From the NCBI RefSeq assembly GCF_001421805.1, contig NZ_LMLC01000004.1, positions 434,001-498,000 of the forward strand: a stretch of DNA of 64,000 nt. The letters are read 5' to 3'. Within the stretch, counting starts at the first letter, position 1. Each line of letters begins with the position of its first letter. Below are positions 16,414-25,522 of the stretch, piece after piece. The stretch is from Sphingomonas sp. Leaf34. Lineage in GTDB: Bacteria; Pseudomonadota; Alphaproteobacteria; Sphingomonadales; Sphingomonadaceae. Both the position numbers and the translations under genes were made by a program. Below the pieces are notes generated by a model, which saw only the letters and a program-made list of their open reading frames with translations, searched no databases and was not told where the DNA came from.

Positions 16414-16869
16414 ATGCGCATTTATCTGGTGGTGATCGACGACAGTCCCGAAGCGGGCATCGCGTTGCGGTTTGCCGCGCGGCGAGCCGTGAAGACCGGC
16501 GGCGGCGTCGAGATACTCACCGTCATCCCGCCGCAGGAGTTCATCGCGTTCGGCGGCGTCCAGGCGACGATCGAGGAGGAGGCGCACCTCCATGCGCAAG
16601 GCCTGGTCGCGGCGGCGGCGGGCACGTTGTTGGAGGAATCGGGGCTGCGTCCATCGATCACGGTGCGCGAGGGCGAAGGCCCCAAGATCATTCGCGCGAT
16701 GATCGCGGCGAACCCCGAAATTGCGGCACTGGTGCTCGGCGCTGCCGCAACGGGCGCGCCGGGCGAGTTGATCGCGCATTTCACCGGCGCCGACGCGGGC
16801 GCGCTGCCAGTGCCGGTGATGATCATCCCGGGGTCGCTGACACGCGAGGCGATCGATCGGCTGAGCTGA
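16414..16869 (+). CDS. Universal stress protein, UspA-like
   Basis: A 151-residue single-domain Usp. It begins MRIYLVVIDDSPEAGIALRF, where the Asp pair and Ser/Pro segment lie at the nucleotide site. The end of the fold gives ALVLGAAATGAPGELIAHF and LPVPVMIIPG. The G-x2-G-x9-G-S/T loop used for ATP binding is only partly matched, so ATP binding is uncertain. It is monocistronic, running away from pdhC, and the 3' end lies only 15 bp from the convergent winged-helix gene. Confidence 0.8.
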   Translation: MRIYLVVIDDSPEAGIALRFAARRAVKTGGGVEILTVIPPQEFIAFGGVQATIEEEAHLHAQGLVAAAAGTLLEESGLRPSITVREGEGPKIIRAMIAANPEIAALVLGAAATGAPGELIAHFTGADAGALPVPVMIIPGSLTREAIDRLS

Positions 16870-16884
16870 TCGTCAAACAGGCGA

Positions 16885-17556
16885 TCACGCCGCCGTCTCG
16901 GCCGGCCGCTCCTGCAAAAGACGCTCGACGCGGCGAATACCGGTCGGCGAGAGCTGGACGGCGTTGCGGAGTGAATCGACCGGCTCGATCAGATCCCTGC
17001 CAAGCAACACGCGAAGCCAGCGTTCTACGGTTGTCGCCGGGAGAGCAAGATGGTCGGCGATTGCCGGAGGCGTCGCAATCCAGCTTTCGGCCTCGGATAG
17101 ATAGATCAACAGCAACATTCCCCAGGCATGATCGGCGAAGATGTCGGCGCCCAGCGCGGCGTCGCGCGCGCGCATGACCCCAAGCAGATCCTTGGCCCGC
17201 AGCCACAGGCGTTGGGGGATCTTGTCGGCATTGGCGACGAGATCCGCCTGGTTGACGGTGGCGAAGGTACCCACAAGATAACTCGAATCGCCATTGCCGA
17301 GACGGGACACCTGCACATCCAGCGTGATGATCCCGCCCTCTCCGCCGATATAGCGTTTGCGTATCATCGACGGGCCGCCATTGGTTTGCAGTGCCGCGAC
17401 CCGGTTCAGGCTGCGGGCCATATCCGCTGCATGCGTAATCGCCAGATAGGACAAGCCGATGAGATGCTTCTGCGTGCGCTGCAACAGCATCGCGACGGGC
17501 TCGTCAATCGCTTGGAGGATCCCGCTGGCATTGGAAATGGAATGCCCGATGATCAT
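16885..17556 (-). CDS. Winged-helix regulator with N-terminal sensing-like domain
   Basis: A 223-residue protein. The last 75 residues look like a winged helix-turn-helix: LLLIYLSEAESWIATPPAIA, then LPATTVERWLRVLLGRDLIE and LSPTGIRRVERLL, close to the MarR/PadR-like pattern. The N-terminal 130 residues have no domain I recognise and may be a ligand or dimer module. It is divergent from the M28 peptidase, sharing a 200-bp unusually AT-rich gap, so it may regulate itself and the peptidase. Confidence 0.6.
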   Translation of the reverse strand: MIIGHSISNASGILQAIDEPVAMLLQRTQKHLIGLSYLAITHAADMARSLNRVAALQTNGGPSMIRKRYIGGEGGIITLDVQVSRLGNGDSSYLVGTFATVNQADLVANADKIPQRLWLRAKDLLGVMRARDAALGADIFADHAWGMLLLIYLSEAESWIATPPAIADHLALPATTVERWLRVLLGRDLIEPVDSLRNAVQLSPTGIRRVERLLQERPAETAA

Positions 17557-17756
17557 CTCTAAGTCCCGATTTTTGCACTATATCATGTAGTAGAAATACG
17601 TATCTCCCTCAAACCTGGATCATACATCACGATAAATCATACTGATCTGCATCAACATGTGGCGAATAATCTGAATTAGTAAGGCTGGGTGCGATTGCTT
17701 ACCGCGATCGGCAACAAGACGCTTGAGCAGGCGCGCCGATCGCGTCACGATAGGCG
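17557..17756. promoter_or_regulatory. AT-rich divergent promoter region
   Basis: This 200-bp gap separates two divergent genes and is markedly AT-rich for this genome, with patches such as CACTATATCATGTAGTAG and CATCACGATAAATCATACTG. It must contain both promoters. No boxes were assigned. Confidence 0.5.
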
Positions 17757-19049
17757 ATGATCGTTCTCGCTCTTCCGTTGCTCGCCGCCGCTGCCGCCGC
17801 AACGCCGCCGCTTCCCGCTCCCTCCGCCGACCGATTGAAAGCGGACGTCGCGACGATGGTCGGGTTCGGCACGCGCCATACCGCATCAACGACCACTGAT
17901 CCCAAGCGCGGGATCGGCGCGGCGCGCGATTGGGCGGCGCGGCGCTTCACCGCGATCGGTGCGACCTGCGGCGGGTGCATCACGGTCGACCGGATTTCGC
18001 GCAGGTTCACCGGACCGCGCGCGCCGACCGGGGTGGTCGTCGAGGATGTGCTGGGCATCCAGAAGGGCCGCGACCCGAATCGCGTCGTGATCGTCGGCGC
18101 GCATATCGACAGCCGCGTGACCGACGTGATGAACGCGACCTCCGATGCACCGGGCGCTAACGACAACGCATCGGGTGTCGCGCTGGTCCTCGAAGCGACG
18201 CGGCTGCTGGCGCAGCGCAAGTTCGACGCGACGATCGTCTACGCCGTATTCTCGGGCGAGGAGCAGGGGTTGTGGGGTGCCGAACTGCTTGCCGACACCG
18301 CCAAGGCGCGCGGATGGCAGGTTTCGGCGATGCTCAACAACGACATCGTCGGCAACACGGTCGGGCAGGGCGGTGTGCGTGTCGCCGACAAGGTCCGGGT
18401 GTTCTCCGAAGGGATTCGCGCCTCCGAAGATCTGGTCGCGCAGCAGGGCCGACGCGCCGAAGGCGGTGAAGACGATGGTCCGAGCCGCGCACTCGCCAAG
18501 GCGATCGACGGGATCGCTGCTGGGATCCCCGGCGGTCTCGACGTGATGCTCGATCGCCGCCCGGATCGGTTCGGGCGCGGCGGCGATCACGAACCGTTCC
18601 TCAAGCTGGGCTACCCGGCGGTGCGGTTTTCGGTCGCGGCCGAGAATTGGGACCGCCAGCACCAGGATCTTCGGTCCGAGCAGGGCGTGGTCTATGGCGA
18701 CACGATCGAGGGCATGGATTTCCCGTATCTCGCCAAGGTCACTGCTATCAACGTTGCGACGCTCGCCCGGATCGCAGGGGCGCCCGCCGCCCCCGAGGAC
18801 GTTGCGATCGCTGGCGCGCTGTCGCGCGACACCACTGTGAAATGGTCCGCGGTCGCGGGCGCGGCCGGATACCGGGTCCGCTGGCGTAGCAACGATGCGC
18901 AGGACTGGACGCAGACGCGTGACGTGCCGGGGACGAGCACGGTGCTGGTACAGGTCCCGGTCGACGATAATTTCGTCGGCGTCTCCGCGCTATCGGCTGA
19001 TGGAGCGGAAAGCGTGGTGAGCTTTGCAGGGCGCGACCGGCGTCGGTGA
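17757..19049 (+). CDS. M28-family zinc metallopeptidase, secreted
   Basis: A 430-residue protein. The N-terminus is hydrophobic (MIVLALPLLAAAAAATPP), consistent with a signal peptide. The peptidase core has the M28 zinc-site order: VGAHIDSR (His), GANDNASGVAL (bridging Asp), FSGEEQGLWG (catalytic Glu and zinc Glu), MLNNDIVGN (Asp) and GGDHEPFLK (His). The C-terminal 85 residues look like a fibronectin-III-like strand domain (KWSAVAGAAGYRVRWRS). It probably acts on peptides in the periplasm or outside. The first unit of a 26-bp tandem repeat spans its stop codon. Confidence 0.88.
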   Translation: MIVLALPLLAAAAAATPPLPAPSADRLKADVATMVGFGTRHTASTTTDPKRGIGAARDWAARRFTAIGATCGGCITVDRISRRFTGPRAPTGVVVEDVLGIQKGRDPNRVVIVGAHIDSRVTDVMNATSDAPGANDNASGVALVLEATRLLAQRKFDATIVYAVFSGEEQGLWGAELLADTAKARGWQVSAMLNNDIVGNTVGQGGVRVADKVRVFSEGIRASEDLVAQQGRRAEGGEDDGPSRALAKAIDGIAAGIPGGLDVMLDRRPDRFGRGGDHEPFLKLGYPAVRFSVAAENWDRQHQDLRSEQGVVYGDTIEGMDFPYLAKVTAINVATLARIAGAPAAPEDVAIAGALSRDTTVKWSAVAGAAGYRVRWRSNDAQDWTQTRDVPGTSTVLVQVPVDDNFVGVSALSADGAESVVSFAGRDRRR

Positions 19050-19122
19050 TGCGGCTTGAGGGCCGGTGGCGGTGATGCGGCTTGAGGGCCGGTGGCGGTG
19101 ATGCGGCTTGGTAGCCGGTGGC
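19045..19122. repeat. Three 26-bp tandem repeats across a stop codon
   Basis: Units at 19045-19070 and 19071-19096 are identical; the third at 19097-19122 differs at a few bases. The first unit includes the TGA of the M28 peptidase gene. The array separates two convergent genes. Confidence 0.85.
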
Positions 19123-19138
19123 GGCCCCTGCAGTGCGA

Positions 19139-21496
19139 TCAGGCGGCCGCCGCCTCCTTCCATCCGCGATTGGCGAGCGCGCGTGCCTCTTCGGGGGACA
19201 TCGGGCGGCCGAAGTAGAAGCCTTGCACCCTGGTGCAGCCCAGGTCGTGAAGCGCCTTATATTCGACTTCGGTCTCGACGCCCTCGGCGGTCGTCGCCAT
19301 GCCGAGGCTGTCGGCCAGCGCAATTCCCGCACGGACGATCGCGACTGCCTCGCGGAGCCCGCTGGCGGCGTCGCGGACGAAACTACGGTCAATCTTGAGC
19401 GACGAGAGCCGGGTGCGCCCGAGATAGCCCAGCGAGGCGTAGCCGGTGCCGAAGTCGTCGAGGCTCAGATGCACGCCAAGCTCGGCGACGCGATCGAGAA
19501 TCTGCGTTGCGCCAAGACCTTCGTGCATGAACACGCCTTCGGTCACTTCGAGTTCAAGCCGCTCCGCCGCCACGCCGGTATTGGCCAGCGCGGCCGCGAT
19601 CGTCGTCACAAAGCTCGGGTTGCGTAGCTGATCGGCCGAGACGTTGACCGCGATCCGCATCTCGGACGGCCAGTGCGCGGCTTCCTCGCAGGCGGCGCGG
19701 ACGACCCAGGCGCCGATCGGTCCGATCAGTCGCGTTTCCTCGGCAAGCGGGATGAACTTGGTCGGTGACACGCTGCCGAACTCGGGGCTGGTCCAGCGCA
19801 GCAACGCCTCGAACCCGCACAGCGTCTCGCTGCCTGCCTTGACGATCGGCTGGTAGACGAGATGCATCTCGCCCTTCTCGATCGCGCCGCGGAGCGCCAT
19901 TTCGAGGACGCGGCGCTCTTCCGCCTGGACATGCAACTCCGGCTCGTAGCGGCGGAAGACGCCGCGGCCCGCGTCCTTGGCGCGGTACAGCGCGAGATCG
20001 GCGGAGCGCACCAGCATGTCGGCGGTGCGACCGTCGCGCGGACCGATCGCCAGGCCGACGCTCGTGCCGATGTGCAGCGTATGCGCGTCGATCTCATACG
20101 GGCGTGAAAGTGACTCGATGATCCGTTCGGCGAGCTGTTCGACCGCGGCCAGATCGCTGGCATCGCGAACGACGACCGCGAATTCGTCGCCCCCAAGACG
20201 TCCGCAGGTTTCATTGACGCCCATCAGCTGGTTCAACCGTTCCGACACGCGGCCGAGCAGCCGATCGCCGATCGGGTGGCCAAGCGTATCGTTGACCGCC
20301 TTGAAGCGATCGAGATCGAGCATCATGAACGCATAGCGTCCGCCCCAGCGATCCGCGTCGGCCATCGTCTTGACCAGCGTTTCGTTGACCATCAGCCGGT
20401 TGGGCAGCCCGGTCAGCGTATCGAACCGCGCCATCCGGTTGACCTTGTCCGCCGACGCGCGCTGTTCGGTGACATCGGAGCCGACCCCGCGAAACCCGAT
20501 GAACTCGCCGTGATCGTCGAAGCGCGGCGCGGCGGCCAGGTCCCACCAGCGTTCTTCGCCGCCGATCTGGACCGGTAGGCGCAGATTGCGGAAGCTTTCG
20601 CGACGTTTCAGGCGGTCCGCGAGCGTGTGAAGTCCGGTATCGAATTCGCCCGTTTCCCAGCCTGGCCCGGCGAGCAGCTGCAAGAGCGGCATGTTGTCGA
20701 TGCTGGCAGCATCGACCCCGCACGCGAACGCGAACCGCGCGCCGGGCTTGACCACGCGCCGCGTCGCATCGGTCTCCCAAAGCCAGTCGGCGCCGCCCCC
20801 CTCGAACTCGCCGAGTAACAGACTGACCGTCTCGTCGCGATCGTCGAGCACGATTTCGCCGGCGCGGATCAGGACCAGTGCGCGCGCGCGGTGGAGACAG
20901 GCAGTCATCAGCAGCAGTGTGAACAACAAAAGACCGGCGGCGGCGGCAAACGTCCCGGCAAAGGAGAGCTGGACGACGATCGCCGCGCCAAGATACCCGA
21001 GGAATATTAAAGTCGCGAGCGCGAGCGGCGCCATTGCCAGCGCGACGGTGGTCATGAGCACCGCGAGCGTCAATCCCAGCCCGGTCGTCGTTCCCGACGA
21101 TGCGTGCGTGCAGAACACGACCGGCACTGCCGACCAGACAAATGCGAGAATGCAGCCGTCCGACACGGTGGTGCGGAGATCGCGCAGGCTGGCATAGCCG
21201 TCGCCGCGATCGTGCGTTGCGAGCCGGCGGAAGCCGACCCATACTGCCGCAGCGATCACCAGCGCTTCCCAGCTGGCGATCTGCCAATGCGGGATCTCCG
21301 CACGCAACAGGAACGCGATGACCAGCGAGGCCATGACGTTTGTTGCCAACAGGAATAGCGCGGCCCGACGGACGGCGAGCAATTGCGCGGCGCGTATCCG
21401 GCCCCAGACCATCGGATCCTTACCCTCGCGCAGTCCCAACAGAGTCGGGATGGCTACGGAGATACGAGGCGGGAGGGAGGGGGGGATCTTGGACAC
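19139..21496 (-). CDS. Membrane-bound PAS-GGDEF-EAL cyclic-di-GMP protein
   Basis: A 785-residue protein. About six hydrophobic segments (residues 45-200) anchor it. A PAS-like module at about 235-345 ends with GFRGVGSDVTEQR. The GGDEF domain has intact GGDEF at 435-439. The EAL domain has EAL at 563-565 and DDFGTGYASL. Both catalytic motifs look intact, so it could make or degrade cyclic-di-GMP; no RxxD inhibitory site is evident before GGDEF. GTG 21496 is the longest start. It likely sets motile or attached behaviour in response to a signal sensed in or near the membrane. Confidence 0.9.
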   Translation of the reverse strand: MSKIPPSLPPRISVAIPTLLGLREGKDPMVWGRIRAAQLLAVRRAALFLLATNVMASLVIAFLLRAEIPHWQIASWEALVIAAAVWVGFRRLATHDRGDGYASLRDLRTTVSDGCILAFVWSAVPVVFCTHASSGTTTGLGLTLAVLMTTVALAMAPLALATLIFLGYLGAAIVVQLSFAGTFAAAAGLLLFTLLLMTACLHRARALVLIRAGEIVLDDRDETVSLLLGEFEGGGADWLWETDATRRVVKPGARFAFACGVDAASIDNMPLLQLLAGPGWETGEFDTGLHTLADRLKRRESFRNLRLPVQIGGEERWWDLAAAPRFDDHGEFIGFRGVGSDVTEQRASADKVNRMARFDTLTGLPNRLMVNETLVKTMADADRWGGRYAFMMLDLDRFKAVNDTLGHPIGDRLLGRVSERLNQLMGVNETCGRLGGDEFAVVVRDASDLAAVEQLAERIIESLSRPYEIDAHTLHIGTSVGLAIGPRDGRTADMLVRSADLALYRAKDAGRGVFRRYEPELHVQAEERRVLEMALRGAIEKGEMHLVYQPIVKAGSETLCGFEALLRWTSPEFGSVSPTKFIPLAEETRLIGPIGAWVVRAACEEAAHWPSEMRIAVNVSADQLRNPSFVTTIAAALANTGVAAERLELEVTEGVFMHEGLGATQILDRVAELGVHLSLDDFGTGYASLGYLGRTRLSSLKIDRSFVRDAASGLREAVAIVRAGIALADSLGMATTAEGVETEVEYKALHDLGCTRVQGFYFGRPMSPEEARALANRGWKEAAAA

Positions 21497-21618
21497 GGCG
21501 GAGAGATAGACGCGCTCTGGTTAGCAGAACGTTTGCACTGCACCGATTTGGATCCAATTCCTGTCGTTTTTTGGGGTAATATGTCGCCGGCGCCGTTGGT
21601 CCCGGCTGACTATGCCCG

Positions 21619-23382
21619 TCAGGCAGCGATATCGTAGGGTTTTATGTCGCCACTGAGATACAGGTTGCGCGCCTTGGCGCGGCTCAACTTGCCCGACGAG
21701 GTGCGCGGCAGCGTGCGCGGCGGGATGAGTTCGATCAGGCAGTTCATGCCCGTGACCGAGCGGACCCGCTCGCGGATCTCGTCGCGCAGACGCAGCCGCT
21801 CGGACTCGTCCGAGCTGCGGCACTGGACCAGCACGGCGGGGGTCTCCTCGCCGCCAGGGGTGGTGATCGCGAACGCGGCAATGTCGCCCGCCTTGAAGCC
21901 CGGCAGCTGTTCCACCGCCCATTCGATGTCCTGCGGCCAGTGGTTCTTGCCGTTGACGATGATCATGTCTTTGGCGCGGCCGACGATGTAGATATAGCCA
22001 TCGGACATATAGCCCATGTCGCCGGTATCGAGCCAACCGTCGGCCATGCACGCCTGCGTCGCGGCATCGTCGCGGAAATAGCCGACCATTACCGACTTGC
22101 CGCTGCACCAGACCTTGCCGATCGCGCGGTCGGGGAGAGGGGTGCCGTCCTCTTCGCGGATCTCGATCCGCATGTCGCGGACGGGCTTCCCGCAATTGAC
22201 GATCGCGCGGTAGCGTTGCGGGCGGTCATTCCCACGGCTGCCGCCCGAAAGCTGCGTTTCCTCGACGAGTTCGACGCGGATGCCTTCGCCCGGCGGCATC
22301 AGCGAGACCGCGAGCGTCGCCTCGGCAAGGCCGTAGCTCGGCAGGAACGCGGTGGCCTTGAAGCCCGCATCGGCGAACGCGTCGACGAACGACTGCATCA
22401 CGTCGGGGCGGATCATGTCGGCGCCATTGCCCGCCACGCGCCAGCGCGACAGGTCGAACCGGTCGCTCGCCTTGGTCTGCGACGACATGCGGCGCGCGCA
22501 GATATCGTAGCCGAAGGTCGGCGAATAGCTGAGCGTCGTGCCGGTGTTGCGGCTGATCAGATCGAGCCAGGCGAGCGGACGCCGCGCGAAATCCTCGGTC
22601 TTGAGGTAATCCGTCGAGACCTGGTTGGCGATCGGCGACAGGAAGCAGCCGACCAGCCCCATGTCGTGATACCAGGGCAGCCACGAGACGCAGCGATCGG
22701 TGCCGCAGACTTCCATGCCGTAACTGTGCGCGGCGAGGTTGTTGAGCAACGCCGCGTGCGTGATGACGACGCCGTGCGGGAACCGCGTCGAGCCGCTGGA
22801 ATATTGCAGATACGCGATGTCGTCGGGCTTTGCCTCGGGCAGCGTCGCGACGGGGGCTTCGCGGGTGGCGAACTCGGACCAGTCGATCCCGACGGTGCCC
22901 GATAGGCGTGCGGCCTCGCCCGCCATCTGCGCGAGTTCGGGCGGGAAGATCAGCATCTTCGGGTCGCAACTGGCAAGCTGGACGCGAAGCTGTTCGATGT
23001 AGGAATCGCGGCCGCCGAACGAGGTCGGCAGCGGCAGCGGCACGGGCCAGGCGCCGGCGTAGACGACGCCGAAGAAGAGCGCGGCGAATTCGGGGCCGGT
23101 TTCGGCGACCAGTGCGATGCGATCGGCAGGGCCGACGCCCGCGGCGATGAGGCGATCGGCCATTGCGCGCGCATCGGTGCGCAGCTGTGCATAGGGATAG
23201 GGCTGCGACAACGTGCCGCGCGCATCATGGAAATTAAGCCCGCGGTTACCGGTTGCGGCGTAATCGAGCGCTTCGCCCAGCGTCGCGAAATCGGCGAAAC
23301 GGCGCGGCAGCGCGTCCTCGGTCGGCGTCGCGACGATCGTCGCCGCGGTCTGGCCGTCCTTGTGAAGCGTTTCGGTCGTCAT
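21619..23382 (-). CDS. Fatty-acyl-AMP ligase (FAAL-type)
   Basis: A 587-residue adenylate-forming enzyme. The P-loop-like motif is YLQYSSGSTRFPHGVV, and the core has SWLPWYHDMGLVG, PSYGLAEATLAVSL and DGWLDTGDMGYMSDG with IVVGRAKD-type hinge VGRAKDMIIVNGKN and a C-terminal SSGKLSRAK lysine. WYHDMGL and the GYDICARR region are typical of FAALs, which activate fatty acids and load them on acyl carrier proteins for lipids or polyketides; in sphingomonads and Caulobacter a relative feeds sphingolipid synthesis. ATG 23382 has AGGA upstream. No acyl carrier protein is adjacent. Confidence 0.85.
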   Translation of the reverse strand: MTTETLHKDGQTAATIVATPTEDALPRRFADFATLGEALDYAATGNRGLNFHDARGTLSQPYPYAQLRTDARAMADRLIAAGVGPADRIALVAETGPEFAALFFGVVYAGAWPVPLPLPTSFGGRDSYIEQLRVQLASCDPKMLIFPPELAQMAGEAARLSGTVGIDWSEFATREAPVATLPEAKPDDIAYLQYSSGSTRFPHGVVITHAALLNNLAAHSYGMEVCGTDRCVSWLPWYHDMGLVGCFLSPIANQVSTDYLKTEDFARRPLAWLDLISRNTGTTLSYSPTFGYDICARRMSSQTKASDRFDLSRWRVAGNGADMIRPDVMQSFVDAFADAGFKATAFLPSYGLAEATLAVSLMPPGEGIRVELVEETQLSGGSRGNDRPQRYRAIVNCGKPVRDMRIEIREEDGTPLPDRAIGKVWCSGKSVMVGYFRDDAATQACMADGWLDTGDMGYMSDGYIYIVGRAKDMIIVNGKNHWPQDIEWAVEQLPGFKAGDIAAFAITTPGGEETPAVLVQCRSSDESERLRLRDEIRERVRSVTGMNCLIELIPPRTLPRTSSGKLSRAKARNLYLSGDIKPYDIAA

Positions 23383-23489
23383 CGCAGTTCCTGTCTCTGG
23401 CATCGTGCCCGGCATGGCGGCTGAACGCACCACCCCTAATCTCAACTCTAGCCGTTCAACTTCGGGTGTCAGTGTGGCACAATGATGGC

Positions 23490-24146
23490 GTGTCCGACGA
23501 TGACGACCCCGATCAGACGCCTGGGCGTCGCGAAAACCGCGGTAACGCGCGTCCCGCCGGGCGTGGTGGCGCGCGTGCTGGCGGACGTGGTGGGGGCCGT
23601 GGCGGCGAGCGGGCGCCGCCCAAGCCGCTCGACGCCGCGGCGCTGGAGCGGCTGGCGCTGCGCTATGTCGAGCGGTTCGCGACGACACGGGGGCGGCTGA
23701 CCGACTATCTGGTGCGCAAGATCCGCGAGCGCGGCTGGGACGACGGCGCGGCGGCGGCACCGGCCGATCCCGCCGAACTCGCACAGCGCATGGCCGATCT
23801 GGGGTATGTCGACGACCGTGCCTTTGCCGAACAGCGCGCGGCGGCGATGCAGCGCCGCGGGCTGGGCGCGCGGCGTGTCGCGGGGGCGTTTCGCGAGGCC
23901 GGAATCGACGAGGGCGATGCGGATGCGGTCGCGCCCGCGATCGCGGATCGCGCGGTCGAATCGGCGCTCGCCTTTGCGCGGCGCAAGCGAATCGGGCCCT
24001 ATGGCAGCGGCGAGGGCGACCGGAAGCTGCACGACAAACAGCTCGGCGCGATGCTGCGCGCGGGGCACCGTTTCGATCTCGCCCGCAAAATTGTTGCGAT
24101 GCCACCGTCCGATGCGCCCGAAACGGTGGTTTTCGACGCCGATTAG
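23490..24146 (+). CDS. recX: RecX-family regulator of RecA
   Basis: A 218-residue protein. The first 55 residues are Asp-, Gly- and Arg-rich and look disordered. The rest carries the repeated RecX three-helix pattern: ALRYVERFATTRGRLTDYLV, then MADLGYVDDRAFAEQRA and RRGLGARRVAGAFREAGID. RecX binds RecA filaments and limits recombinase activity. I chose GTG 23490, since earlier in-frame sequence overlaps the fatty-acyl-AMP ligase promoter region. recA is not nearby. Confidence 0.82.
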   Translation: MSDDDDPDQTPGRRENRGNARPAGRGGARAGGRGGGRGGERAPPKPLDAAALERLALRYVERFATTRGRLTDYLVRKIRERGWDDGAAAAPADPAELAQRMADLGYVDDRAFAEQRAAAMQRRGLGARRVAGAFREAGIDEGDADAVAPAIADRAVESALAFARRKRIGPYGSGEGDRKLHDKQLGAMLRAGHRFDLARKIVAMPPSDAPETVVFDAD

Positions 24147-24230
24147 CAACGGATTCATTGCGACCGCGACGAAGCGTGCTAGCAAGGGGATCAGGGGTGT
24201 AACAATGCGTAGACGCAGCAGGATGCGGAC

Positions 24231-24863
24231 ATGATGACGCAGACCGGATCGGCGATGGTCGCGGTTGGCCACGACCTCGGGGGCGACCGTGTGGGCGAAT
24301 TGGGGGGCGAGCCAGGGAGGGCCGTCCCGGAGACCGCCATGCCCGCTGGCGACGTGCGTGCGATCGGCGGCGTGATCAAGTGGTTCGACGTGACGCGCGG
24401 GTTCGGCTTTGCGGTCGCGGACGACCCGACGGTCGGCGATATCCTCGTGCATTTCTCGGTATTGCAACCGCATGGCCGTCGCAGCCTGCCCGAGGGCGCG
24501 CGCGTCGAGACGCTGTCGGTCCAGCGTGGCCGCGGGTTCCAGGCGCGCGAGATCGTCTCGATCGACATGACCAACGCGGTCGAGGAGATCGTCCGTGTCG
24601 CGGCATCGCCAGACCGGATCGATCCGATCGCGATGATCGACGCCGCCGGACCGTTCGAGCCGGTGTCGGTCAAATGGTTCAACCGGTTGAAGGGCTATGG
24701 CTTTCTGGTACGAGGGTCGGATGGCAGCGACATCTTCGTCCATATGGAAACGTTGCGTCGCGCCGGAATCGAGACGGTCGAGCCCGAGCAGCCGCTGCGC
24801 GCGCGCGTCGTCGCGGGACGCAAGGGGCCGCTCGCCGTCGCAGTCGAAGAGGGCCTTGGATGA
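24231..24863 (+). CDS. Protein with two cold-shock domains
   Basis: A 210-residue protein with two nucleic-acid-binding cold-shock domains. The first, about 45-110, has IKWFDVTRGFGFAVADD (RNP1) and ILVHFSVL (RNP2). The second, about 142-205, has VKWFNRLKGYGFLVRG and DIFVHMETLRRAG. The first 40 residues are unstructured-looking. Tandem cold-shock proteins of alphaproteobacteria bind single-stranded RNA or DNA and affect stress survival and translation. The stop overlaps the start of the DUF192 gene (ATGA), a common pairing. Confidence 0.92.
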   Translation: MMTQTGSAMVAVGHDLGGDRVGELGGEPGRAVPETAMPAGDVRAIGGVIKWFDVTRGFGFAVADDPTVGDILVHFSVLQPHGRRSLPEGARVETLSVQRGRGFQAREIVSIDMTNAVEEIVRVAASPDRIDPIAMIDAAGPFEPVSVKWFNRLKGYGFLVRGSDGSDIFVHMETLRRAGIETVEPEQPLRARVVAGRKGPLAVAVEEGLG

Positions 24864-25360
24864 GTTTGGTTGCGAAGGCCGTCCTGGCCGGGATGCTGGC
24901 GCTGGGCGTCGGCGCCGGAAGTGTGGCGTATATGAACGGCAGCGATGAATCCGAAGCGGCCAAGGTCGCGACGCTGAAGCTGACGATCAAAAGTACAAAC
25001 GGGACGCACGCGTTCACCGTCGAGCGCGCCAGGACGCAGGACGAGCAGGCGCGCGGGCTGATGTATCGTACCGACCTGAGGCCCGATGGCGGGATGTTGT
25101 TCTGGCCTTATCCTTCGACTGGGGGTGCGCCGGTGGATGCGAGCTTCTGGATGAAGAATACGCCGAGCTCGCTCGATATCCTCTATATCCGGGCGGATGG
25201 CACGATCGCGCGGATCGCGGAGAATACGGTGCCGTTCTCGGAGACGCCGGTACCGTCGGGCGAGCCGGTCGGGGCGGTGCTCGAGCTGATGGGTGGCCGG
25301 TCGGCCGAACTGGGGATCGCCGAGGGCGACCTGGTGACGTGGTACAAGCGCTCGGACTAA
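24860..25360 (+). CDS. DUF192 family protein, membrane-anchored or exported
   Basis: A 166-residue protein. An N-terminal hydrophobic segment (VLAGMLALGVGAGSVAYM) acts as signal or anchor. The DUF192 core follows: VERARTQDEQARGLMYRTDL and FWMKNTPSSLDILYI, then IARIAENTVPFSE and AVLELMGGRSAELGI. Function of the family is unknown. ATG 24860 overlaps the cold-shock gene stop. Its own stop lies in the first unit of a 13-bp tandem repeat. Confidence 0.88.
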   Translation: MSLVAKAVLAGMLALGVGAGSVAYMNGSDESEAAKVATLKLTIKSTNGTHAFTVERARTQDEQARGLMYRTDLRPDGGMLFWPYPSTGGAPVDASFWMKNTPSSLDILYIRADGTIARIAENTVPFSETPVPSGEPVGAVLELMGGRSAELGIAEGDLVTWYKRSD

Positions 25361-25408
25361 GCGGGCGGACTAAGCGCTCGGACTAAGCGGGCGGACTAAG
25401 CGGGCGGG
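25354..25408. repeat. Four 13-bp tandem repeats across a stop codon
   Basis: About four tandem copies of a unit close to CGGACTAAGCGGG begin at the TAA of the DUF192 gene; one copy has CT in place of GG. The array precedes the NDUFA12 gene by about 110 bp. Confidence 0.8.
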
Positions 25409-25522
25409 CGAATACGTTTTATCGGCTGGGTATCGGCTGGGCCGCGCTCCCGATCACGGAGTTTCCCGCCCTGCCGCATCATCATGGTTGAAGCCCGCCC
25501 CCACTCGGGTTAAGCGCGGCGC

